From positions 1 through 64,000 of the forward strand of contig JAABSH010000008.1 of the NCBI GenBank assembly GCA_011390465.1: a DNA stretch of 64,000 nt, in the 5' to 3' direction. The stretch is from Desulfobacteraceae bacterium (GTDB lineage: Bacteria; Desulfobacterota; Desulfobacteria; Desulfobacterales; Desulfosalsimonadaceae). The notes under the pieces are model-generated. The model was not told the DNA's origin. It saw nothing but the letters and a program-made list of their open reading frames with translations, and ran no database searches. The first letter of the stretch is position 1. Each line of letters starts with the position of its first letter. Of the stretch, positions 53,588-60,368 are shown piece by piece. A program made the position numbers and the translations under genes.

Positions 53588-54574
53588 GTGTTAAATATTT
53601 TAAAAAAGCGGCATTATTTAGGTTGTTGTCTGATCATTTTTCTGTGGGCGGCCCTATGGGAAGCAGGGACCGGGATTTTTGCGGCCCCTGTGGGCAAGCT
53701 GCCATCGTCATCCATTGGGGTGCCGCTTATGGAACCCGTCGGGCCGGCAACGGAAAACACCGGCCCGCGGTTTTTGCCCCAGTGCATTCCAGCGGCGGAT
53801 ACACCGCCGGTTTTTAAATCCGTGCGCCCGATCGGACCGGACATGGCAACGGAAACACTCTGCTTTACCGGCATGATCGCTGATGATAAGCGTCTTTCCC
53901 ATATTCGGATGGTGTTGCACACGCCCCGGGGCTATGGGTTTGAAATTATCAACAGCCCGGTTTCGGCGGAGCAGGTGGATCTTTCCGGGGTCTGCATTGA
54001 AAATATTTATGACTTGCTGTCGTTTTGCCAGGGGGATTATGAGGTGATTCTGACAGCCGCGGACTCCCGTGGACAGAAATCCACCCGCGTCCTTGAATTT
54101 TATCTGCCTGTTTTTACAGCATGCCGGCAGGACCGTCCGGGCGGCCAGTGCGTCAATTATGTTCGGGAATTTTTCGGGGGCAGGATTGATTTGATGCCCG
54201 GGTTGTGCATTTATGGGGACTGCGGTGCCTATCACGCGTGGGAGATATGGGATCTGGGTTTTGGAAAGGGCCGGCTGCCGGCGGAACAGTCCATCCTGGT
54301 GCTGGACAGAGATCCCCTGGAATACGGGCATGTGGCTGTGGTTCAGCACTGGAAGCGGCTTCGGAACGGCACTTATGAGCTGATTGTGAGCGAATCGAAC
54401 TGGGACCAGGATGAATTGATTGACTGCCATATCCGGTATACCTATTTTCCGGATTCCGCCACCGCGGTTCGTGAAGGAAGGGACCGGGTGTACCGGGTGG
54501 CGGGATTTATTTACAGCAAAAAAAATGCCATGGCGAAAACCGGTCATGACAGTTGCAGGGAGAAAGATTTATGA
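53588..54574 (+). CDS. Exported CHAP-domain (NlpC/P60-fold) amidase-like protein
   Basis: A 328-residue exported protein with a hydrophobic signal (LGCCLIIFLWAALWEAGTG). Residues about 65-170 look like an Ig-like or calcium-binding-type beta domain (MVLHTPRGYGFEII, LTAADSRGQKSTRVLEFYL). The C-terminal 140 residues form a CHAP-type cysteine peptidase: GGQCVNYVREFFGG holds the catalytic Cys, LEYGHVAVVQHWKR the His, and IVSESNWDQD the third residue. Such enzymes cleave peptidoglycan cross-links. Its stop overlaps the start of the cooC-like gene by 4 bases, an unexpected pairing. Confidence 0.75.
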   Translation: MLNILKKRHYLGCCLIIFLWAALWEAGTGIFAAPVGKLPSSSIGVPLMEPVGPATENTGPRFLPQCIPAADTPPVFKSVRPIGPDMATETLCFTGMIADDKRLSHIRMVLHTPRGYGFEIINSPVSAEQVDLSGVCIENIYDLLSFCQGDYEVILTAADSRGQKSTRVLEFYLPVFTACRQDRPGGQCVNYVREFFGGRIDLMPGLCIYGDCGAYHAWEIWDLGFGKGRLPAEQSILVLDRDPLEYGHVAVVQHWKRLRNGTYELIVSESNWDQDELIDCHIRYTYFPDSATAVREGRDRVYRVAGFIYSKKNAMAKTGHDSCREKDL

Positions 54575-55335
54575 AAATAGAAGTTTCAGGAAAAGGGGGC
54601 AGCGGCAAGAGCACCTTGTCGGTACTGCTGGCCCGGGCCTTGAAAAAAGCAGGATACCGGGTGCTCCTGGTGGATGGGGATGAATCCAACATCGGCCTTG
54701 AAAAATTGACCGGCATTGGCGAGCCCGTGCATCTTCTGGATTATCTGGGCGGGAAAAAAGGATTCAAGGAAAAACTCAACCAGGCCATGCTGCCGGACAA
54801 TCCGGCCGGCCTGTTCGCCGGAAAGCAGACCCTTGATGATCTGCCGAAAGAATGTATTGCCAGATCTGATGACGGGCTGGAAATGCTGGTCATCGGCAAA
54901 ATTCACCATATTGGCGAAGGATGCGCCTGCCCCATGGGGGTGCTGGCTAGAAAATTTCTGGCCAGCCTTGAGACCCGGGATAAAGAGATTGTTCTGGTGG
55001 ATGCGGAAGCAGGAGTGGAGCATTTCGGCCGAGGCATTGTGGGAGAATGCGACCTGATTCTGGGGATTATTGATCCCACGGCGGAATCTTTTCAACTGGC
55101 CCGAAAAATGATGCAAATGGCGGAAAACGGAAAAAAGGCCATCCGGTTTATTTTAAACAAGGTGGAGCCGGAAATTGAAACGTTCATGAAAAACCAGCTG
55201 GATCCCGCATTTATCGCGGGGACGGTTCCCAAAGACCATGCCATTTTTATGCAAAGCCTGGAAGGAAATCCCCTTAGCCAAAATCTATCGGAAGTGGATG
55301 CCATTTGCCGAAACATTTTGACCCTTGCCCCATAG
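54571..55335 (+). CDS. cooC: CooC-like nickel-insertion ATPase
   Basis: A 254-residue MinD-type ATPase. The deviant Walker A SGKGGSGKST is at the N-terminus, followed by LLVDGDESNIGLEKL. The diagnostic CxC pair lies in HIGEGCACPMG near residues 108-118; in CooC proteins these two cysteines bind Ni at the dimer interface. VLVDAEAGVEHFGRG and FILNKVEPEI complete the fold. CooC loads Ni into carbon monoxide dehydrogenase and is expected in organisms with the Wood-Ljungdahl pathway. ATG 54571 follows AGGGAG. A nickel-uptake-type gene cluster begins about 270 bases downstream. Confidence 0.87.
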   Translation: MKIEVSGKGGSGKSTLSVLLARALKKAGYRVLLVDGDESNIGLEKLTGIGEPVHLLDYLGGKKGFKEKLNQAMLPDNPAGLFAGKQTLDDLPKECIARSDDGLEMLVIGKIHHIGEGCACPMGVLARKFLASLETRDKEIVLVDAEAGVEHFGRGIVGECDLILGIIDPTAESFQLARKMMQMAENGKKAIRFILNKVEPEIETFMKNQLDPAFIAGTVPKDHAIFMQSLEGNPLSQNLSEVDAICRNILTLAP

Positions 55336-55390
55336 CAGGTTAAAAAAACCGGTTGACTTCCACCCTCATGTGCGTCTAAATTTATATTTT

Positions 55391-55556
55391 TAATAAAAGG
55401 CAGAAGCCTTTTTCAGTTGAGTACAGCAATGGCAGGTGCCGGCATTCCCGGCAGTTGGTTTTATAAAATTCACCGCTTTGGCGGAAAAGAAATATCAGCC
55501 ACGAAGGCAGAAGCAGACAGACGTCTGCAGTGCGTTCGTGGCTTTTTTGTTTTTAA
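55391..55556 (+). promoter_or_regulatory. Candidate structured leader ending in a terminator-like hairpin, copy A
   Basis: It begins TAATAAAAGGCAGAAGCCT and forms an AAAAGGC/GCCTTTT hairpin. It ends with an 8-bp stem GCCACGAA (55498-55505)/TTCGTGGC (55535-55542) enclosing GCAGAC/GTCTGC, followed by TTTTTTG, 45 bases before the repeat-protein ATG. The same two outer blocks occur with a different middle upstream of the TonB-dependent receptor (copy B). The 5' hairpin could also end the cooC transcript. Confidence 0.55.
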
Positions 55557-55600
55557 TCTGAATTGAAAACGCTCAGGTCAGTTAAGGAAGGTTTCGCGTC

Positions 55601-57580
55601 ATGAAAAATTATGGAAAAAACTGGATTCAGGAATTTGGATTGGCAGTAATGCTTGTGCTCTTTTGCCTGACGGGCGTCGGATCTGCAGCGGCCGATAACG
55701 CCGCTAACAAAGATGGCCAGGCAGCAGAAACGGTGGAAAAAGACACTGATGAAGACGGTGTTACGGACCGGGTAGCGGTTTTTGACAATAAGGGCCGGAT
55801 TCTGCGCCTGGAAATTGACGGGGATCAGGATGGGTTTTTTGAATCGATCCAGTATTATGAAAAGGAAATGCTTTCCCGTATGGAAAGGGATACGGACGGG
55901 GACGGGTTCAGAGATTCCGTGGATTTTTTTGAAAAAGAGAAAAGAATCCGTCAGGAACGGCGCACCCCCAGGGGCGCGGTTTTTCAGATCACCACCTTTG
56001 ACCCTTCTGAACAGCCCCTTGAAATGAAAAAAGACACCACTCAAACCGGTTTTTTTGACACGGTCTACACCTTTGAGGCCGGAAAACCAATATCTTCCAC
56101 CCGGGACAGCGATGAAAACGGGGTGATCAATATTGTTCAGACCTTTGAAAACGGGCTGCCGGTGAAACGGACAAAAGACGCGGATGAAGACGGCACAATC
56201 GAAGAAATCGTATTGTTTGACGATCAGGGCCAGCCCAAAGAAAGCCGCCATGATCAGGACGGCGACGGTCGCCACGAAATTATCCGGTTTTATGCGGCAG
56301 GCGACATCGTGCGCCAGGAAAAGGATATGGACGGCGACGGCCGGACCGATACCCTGACCCTGTTTGAGAAAGGCCTGCCGGCGGAAGAAAAAAAAGACGC
56401 CAATCTTGACGGCGAATTTGATATCTTTACAAAACTGGCAAACGGTATTCCGGTGTCCCAGGAAAAAGACACGAATTTTGACGCCAAGCGCGATGTGTTT
56501 ATCGATTTTGACGCGGACGGCAAAGTCCGGCTGATGAAAGAAGACACTCGCCATATTGGAAAAATTGACCGGGTCCGGCACTATGATACCGGGGTTCTCC
56601 AGAAGATGGAAACCGACACGGACGGGGACGGATTTTTTGAGACCCGGCTGTTTTATGAAAACGAGAAAATCAAGCGTCAGACCAAAGATGAAAACGCAGA
56701 TGGCCAGCCGGATCTGAGAGTGTATTTTGATGAAAACGAGCAGAAACACCGGGTGGAGAATGATTCTGACCTGAACGGCAGAACCGACACCTGGGAATTT
56801 TATGAAAACGGCATTCTCGTGCGCCAGGAAAAAGACGACAATGGCGACGGCCAAGTGGACCTGCGTGTGTTTTTTGAAAACAATGAAAAAAAGAAACTGC
56901 TCCGGGACGCTGATTATGACGGCCGGTTTGAAACTTTCCAGCGCTTTGATCATCCGGAATGGGACATGGTCATGGAGCAGGATCTGTATGGCGACGACAC
57001 CCCAGACAACCGGTTTTGCTATCTGGACGGCGTGCTCCGGCAAAAAGAAATTGACGAAAATAATGACGGCATGATGGACCTTACAGAATTTTATGATGAC
57101 GCGGGAAAACTGGTGCGGTTGGCGGAATATGAACCGTATCGCACGCATCCGTTTCTTGTCTGGTTCTATGATGCATCGGAAAATCCCGTGCGCGCGGAAA
57201 AAGACACCACGGACAGCGGCACCACAGATGTCTGGTTTTATTATGAAAACGGCCGCGTGACCCGGGTGGCGGAAGATACCAACCATGACGGCGCTGTGGA
57301 TTTGTGGGAGTATTATGACGGGTCTGAAGCCCTTGTGCGGCGGGAAAAAGATTATGACTTTGACGGCACCGCGGATGTGATTGAAGATTTGCGGGAAAAA
57401 GACGCAGCCGGCAAAACCGAAGATGACACTGCATCTTTGGGAAATGTACCGGAACATGCGTCGGAAAATGTGTCGGAAAATGTGTCGAATGATACGTTGA
57501 ATGATACGCCGGGTAAAAGATCGGACCATGAATTTGAAGAACAAAAACCAACCGTGGGACAAACTGTGGGAGGAAAATAA
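55601..57580 (+). CDS. Exported protein of about 22 tandem Asp-rich (DxDxDG-type) repeats
   Basis: A 659-residue protein with a signal peptide (residues 1-31) and then about 22 repeats of roughly 24 residues, from about 48 to 615. The repeat consensus is D-x-D-x-D-G-x-x-D-x-x-x-x-F-x-x-G-x-x-x-R, e.g. KDMDGDGRTDTLTLFEKG and TDTDGDGFFETRLFYENE. The DxDxDG loops are like EF-hand or dockerin calcium-binding loops; some copies (e.g. RRTPRGAVFQ) have lost the acids. The tail is Ser/Asn/Glu-rich with short VSENVSND repeats. exbB starts directly after the stop codon, so it is tied to TonB energisation. It may be a periplasmic metal-binding or spacer protein; no function is established. Confidence 0.8.
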   Translation: MKNYGKNWIQEFGLAVMLVLFCLTGVGSAAADNAANKDGQAAETVEKDTDEDGVTDRVAVFDNKGRILRLEIDGDQDGFFESIQYYEKEMLSRMERDTDGDGFRDSVDFFEKEKRIRQERRTPRGAVFQITTFDPSEQPLEMKKDTTQTGFFDTVYTFEAGKPISSTRDSDENGVINIVQTFENGLPVKRTKDADEDGTIEEIVLFDDQGQPKESRHDQDGDGRHEIIRFYAAGDIVRQEKDMDGDGRTDTLTLFEKGLPAEEKKDANLDGEFDIFTKLANGIPVSQEKDTNFDAKRDVFIDFDADGKVRLMKEDTRHIGKIDRVRHYDTGVLQKMETDTDGDGFFETRLFYENEKIKRQTKDENADGQPDLRVYFDENEQKHRVENDSDLNGRTDTWEFYENGILVRQEKDDNGDGQVDLRVFFENNEKKKLLRDADYDGRFETFQRFDHPEWDMVMEQDLYGDDTPDNRFCYLDGVLRQKEIDENNDGMMDLTEFYDDAGKLVRLAEYEPYRTHPFLVWFYDASENPVRAEKDTTDSGTTDVWFYYENGRVTRVAEDTNHDGAVDLWEYYDGSEALVRREKDYDFDGTADVIEDLREKDAAGKTEDDTASLGNVPEHASENVSENVSNDTLNDTPGKRSDHEFEEQKPTVGQTVGGK

Positions 57581-58186
57581 ATGATAGCGTTTTTAGCCAA
57601 AGGCGGGGTGTTGGTGGTCCCCATTTTGTTATGTTCCGTACTGGCCCTGGCCATTTTTGTGGAGCGCCTGATCCGGTTTTCCCGGATGCGCAGCCGGGGG
57701 ACCGGTCTTGCGGAAAAAGTGGTGGAGTTGATCCGTTCGGGCAGGGAAAAAGAGGCCTATGACACGGCTTTCCAGAGCAATTCGCCCATGGGCCGGGTGC
57801 TGGCCCAGGCCATCGGGGTGAAAGATCAGGATCGGGAAATTATTGAAACGGTGCTGGTCAATGCCACGGAAAACGAAGTCCGCAGCCTTTCGGCATACAC
57901 CCAGGCCCTGGCCACCATCGGGAATATTGCGCCGCTGTTGGGCCTTTTGGGCACAGTGATCGGTATGATCAAGGCGTTTATGGTGATTCAGCAGATGGGC
58001 GGCAAGGTCAACGCCGCAGTGCTGGCCGGCGGCATCTGGGAAGCCATGCTCACCACAGCCCTCGGCCTGTGCGTGGCCCTGCCCACCATGGTGGCCCACA
58101 GTTATCTGCTGGCCCGCATCGACAATTATGAGGCCCGGCTGCAGGGCGGATCGGTTGCCTTTATGAAGACGATCTTGCGAAAATAG
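57581..58186 (+). CDS. exbB: ExbB/MotA/TolQ proton channel protein
   Basis: A 201-residue, three-helix inner-membrane protein. The first helix (GGVLVVPILLCSVLALAIFVERL) is followed by a cytoplasmic loop, then the signature pair GNIAPLLGLLGTVIGMIKAFMVIQ (shown in part: APLLGLLGTVIGMI) and AMLTTALGLCVALPTMVAHSYL. With ExbD it uses the proton gradient to power TonB. The ATG directly follows the stop codon of the repeat-protein gene and has GGGAGG upstream. Confidence 0.93.
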   Translation: MIAFLAKGGVLVVPILLCSVLALAIFVERLIRFSRMRSRGTGLAEKVVELIRSGREKEAYDTAFQSNSPMGRVLAQAIGVKDQDREIIETVLVNATENEVRSLSAYTQALATIGNIAPLLGLLGTVIGMIKAFMVIQQMGGKVNAAVLAGGIWEAMLTTALGLCVALPTMVAHSYLLARIDNYEARLQGGSVAFMKTILRK

Positions 58187-58195
58187 GAGGCTGCC

Positions 58196-58603
58196 ATGCT
58201 GGTTCATCCCAAAAAACGGCCCCGTTATCAGATTCAGGCGCCCTTGACCTCGCTGATTGATATCGTCTTTATGCTGCTCATTTATTTTCTGCTGACCACG
58301 AATTTTATGGTGGATGAAGGCATTAAAATCAAGCTGCCCCATGCATCGGCAGCCGCCCCCCAGACCCGGCAGGAAATCACCGTGTATGTGGACAAAGACG
58401 GCCGGGCCTATCTCATGGACGCGGAAGTGGCCTTAGATGATATGTTCGCCCGGGTAAAGGCCATGATCGGCAGTGACCCGGACAGGCTGGTGGTGATCAA
58501 GGCGGACCGGGAAGTGATTCTGAACAAGGCGGTCAAGGTGATGGATATTGTAAAAGCCGCCGGCGCGGGCCGGCTGTGCCTGGCCACGGAAAAAGGATTA
58601 TAA
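58196..58603 (+). CDS. exbD: ExbD/TolR biopolymer transport protein
   Basis: A 135-residue protein with one N-terminal helix (LTSLIDIVFMLLIYFLLTTNF, the Asp in IDIVF being the proton-carrying residue) and a periplasmic domain (VYVDKDGRAYLMDAEVALDD, VVIKADREVILNKAVKVMDIVKAAG). AGGAGG precedes the ATG, 9 bases after exbB. The inserted repeat unit begins directly after its stop codon. Confidence 0.93.
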   Translation: MLVHPKKRPRYQIQAPLTSLIDIVFMLLIYFLLTTNFMVDEGIKIKLPHASAAAPQTRQEITVYVDKDGRAYLMDAEVALDDMFARVKAMIGSDPDRLVVIKADREVILNKAVKVMDIVKAAGAGRLCLATEKGL

Positions 58604-59434
58604 AATCCGCGTAAAAATAAAAAAAAGATTTAGACACGGATTTCACGGATTACGCGGATTAAAAACCAGGAAAAAAGTTCGCTTCGCGAATGAAGATCAA
58701 AGGTCTATATAATTTGGGTAAAAAATATTCAGAGAAAAAGAAATTAAAAAAATCCGTGAAATCCGCGCAATCCGCGTCAAAAAAAAGATTTGGACACGGA
58801 TTTCACGGATTACGCGGATTAAAAAAAGGAAAGGATTTCGCTTCGCGAATGGACTCTTTTATATGAAGCACTCTGATATCACGGAAAAAATAATCAAGGC
58901 AGCATATACAGTGCACAACACGTTGGGTTTTGGATTTCTTGAAAAGGTATATCAAAATGCACTGGCCATTGAAATTCAAAAAGCAGGGATGAATGTGCAG
59001 CAGGAGCATCCCATTGCGGTTTACTACGAGAACATAATCGTGGGTGAATATTTTGCTGATCTTGTGGTGGATGAAAAAATTATTCTTGAATTAAAAGCGG
59101 TTAAAGAACTGTCGCCTGCACATGAAACCCAACTTGTGAATTATTTAAAAGCTACGGGAGTGGAGGTTGGTCTGCTGATCAATTTCGGTCATTCAGTTAA
59201 AGTAAAGCGAAAAGTTCTTACAAATATAAATTTAAAATCCGTGTAATCCGTGCAATCCGCGTCAAAAAAAATATTTGGACACGGATTTCACGGATTACGC
59301 GGATTAAAAACCAGGAAAAAGTTCGCTTCGCGAAAGGAAGTAAAATTTAAGGAATTCGCGTTAAAAATTATTTAGGCACGGATAAAAAAATAATTATAAA
59401 AAAATCCGTGAAATCCGCGCAATCCGCGTCAATA
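58604..59434 (+). mobile_element. Three tandem inverted-repeat units, the middle one carrying a GxxExxY gene
   Basis: Left ends GACACGGATTTCACGGATTA (continuing CGCGGATTAAAAA) start at 58633, 58793 and 59278, each followed by a TTCGCTTCGCGAA hairpin. Right ends AATCCGTGAAATCCGCGCAA (continuing TCCGCGTCAA, near-complement of the left end) end at 58779, 59264 and 59432. This gives units of about 147, 472 and 155 bases in the same direction, separated by AAAAAAAxATTTx. The outer two are empty; the middle unit holds the gene. A right-end fragment also directly follows the exbD stop. The array separates exbD from tonB. Confidence 0.75.
58863..59246 (+). CDS. GxxExxY family protein (PD-(D/E)XK-like)
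   Basis: A 127-residue protein named after the motif GFLEKVY (residues 20-26), the GxxExxY pattern. The nuclease-like core is GEYFADLVVDEKIILELKAV, where Asp, Glu and Lys are spaced as in PD-(D/E)XK enzymes, followed by QLVNYLKATGVEVGLLINFG. Its function is not known; its form suggests a DNA-cutting or DNA-binding activity. It lies inside the middle of three repeat units and may be the gene responsible for their spread, although no transposase chemistry has been shown. Confidence 0.85.
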   Translation: MKHSDITEKIIKAAYTVHNTLGFGFLEKVYQNALAIEIQKAGMNVQQEHPIAVYYENIIVGEYFADLVVDEKIILELKAVKELSPAHETQLVNYLKATGVEVGLLINFGHSVKVKRKVLTNINLKSV

Positions 59435-59454
59435 AAACAAAAAAAGAAAAATTT

Positions 59455-60132
59455 GTGTCCAGAATCAGAAACAAAACTAAAAATCCTCCCAATCGGCTCC
59501 TGCAGGTGCTGATCGGTATTTCCCTGGTGGTGCATTTTTTTATTCTGCTCCAGATTGCCGGGATTTATGACATCCGGTCCATGTCCTATATTGAGCTTTC
59601 GGTGCGGGATTTTCAAAAACCCGAGGGCCGGGATATTCCCCGGCCCCGGCCCCGGTACAAACCGCCGGAGGTCAAAGATCCGGCAAAGCTGAGCGTTCCC
59701 CGGCCCCGGGTGCCGAACATAAATGTCGAAAATATCGACACGGCCGCGCCCACTGCGCTTACCGAGGCCATCAGCGTTCCGGATACCAGCGGGCTTTCCG
59801 CGGATGTGGCCCGGTGGGAACCTTCGGGAACCGCGGCCTATGCCACCCGGTCGGATTATTTTGACATGCTGCGCATGCGCATTGAAAGCCGGAAGAAATA
59901 TCCGGACCGGGCCCGCCTGCGACAGATCGAAGGCCGGGTGGAAGTGGGGTTTCTGGTGAGCCATGACGGTGGCGTCACGGACGTGGAAGTGGTGAAAACG
60001 TCCCGGCATCCGGACCTGGATCGGGCCGCGTTGCTGGCGGTTGAAAACGCGGCCCCGTTTCCCCGGCCCCCGTCTGCGCTGTTTGACGGGCCGCTCAAGA
60101 TGACCATTACCATCATGTTTGAGCTGATGTAA
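59455..60132 (+). CDS. tonB: TonB-family energy-transducing protein
   Basis: A 225-residue protein: N-terminal anchor helix (LLQVLIGISLVVHFFILLQI), a proline-rich periplasmic spacer with RPRPRYKPPEV, and a C-terminal TonB domain (ESRKKYPDRARLRQIEGRVEVGF, VEVVKTSRHPDLDRAALLAV). The YP motif that contacts TonB boxes is kept as KKYPDRA. The start is GTG 59455, only 20 bases after the last repeat unit; no strong ribosome site is visible, so the insertion may have changed its expression. Confidence 0.88.
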   Translation: MSRIRNKTKNPPNRLLQVLIGISLVVHFFILLQIAGIYDIRSMSYIELSVRDFQKPEGRDIPRPRPRYKPPEVKDPAKLSVPRPRVPNINVENIDTAAPTALTEAISVPDTSGLSADVARWEPSGTAAYATRSDYFDMLRMRIESRKKYPDRARLRQIEGRVEVGFLVSHDGGVTDVEVVKTSRHPDLDRAALLAVENAAPFPRPPSALFDGPLKMTITIMFELM

Positions 60133-60143
60133 GAGATAATACG

Positions 60144-60316
60144 TAATAAAAGGCAGAAGTCTTTTTCAGCCCGGCAAAAGCCGGATCCCTATCTCTTTCT
60201 GGTAAAAATTGCGTCAAGCATCCGGGCCGGCGCAGGATTTAATTTTATTCGATTATTTAAGCCACGAAGGCAAAAAACAGGCAGACGTCTGCTGTTGCAT
60301 GCGTGGTTTTTTTGTT
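60144..60316 (+). promoter_or_regulatory. Candidate structured leader ending in a terminator-like hairpin, copy B
   Basis: It begins TAATAAAAGGCAGAAGTCT (stem kept as G-U where copy A has G-C) and ends with GCCACG (60261-60266)/CGTGGT (60302-60307) around AACAG-GCAGAC/GTCTGC-TGTT, then a run of seven T. The middle 90 bases differ from copy A and contain CCCGGC/GCCGG. It lies between tonB and the receptor ATG at 60369. Confidence 0.55.
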
Positions 60317-60368
60317 TTTAAGGAGAACTCAGAATCGTCTCGATAATTTTCTAAATGTGGAGGAATTT

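Noticed and set aside
55553-57562. Long open frame (669 codons) antisense to the repeat-protein gene
   Set aside because: It arises from the regular codon pattern of the Asp-rich repeats; its protein is low-complexity Phe/Ile/His and has no ribosome site or family match.
60144-60316. Cobalamin riboswitch upstream of the receptor
   Set aside because: GCCACGA looks a little like the B12 element GCCACTG, but no AGCCAGGAGACCTGCC-type B12 box or the rest of the core was found.
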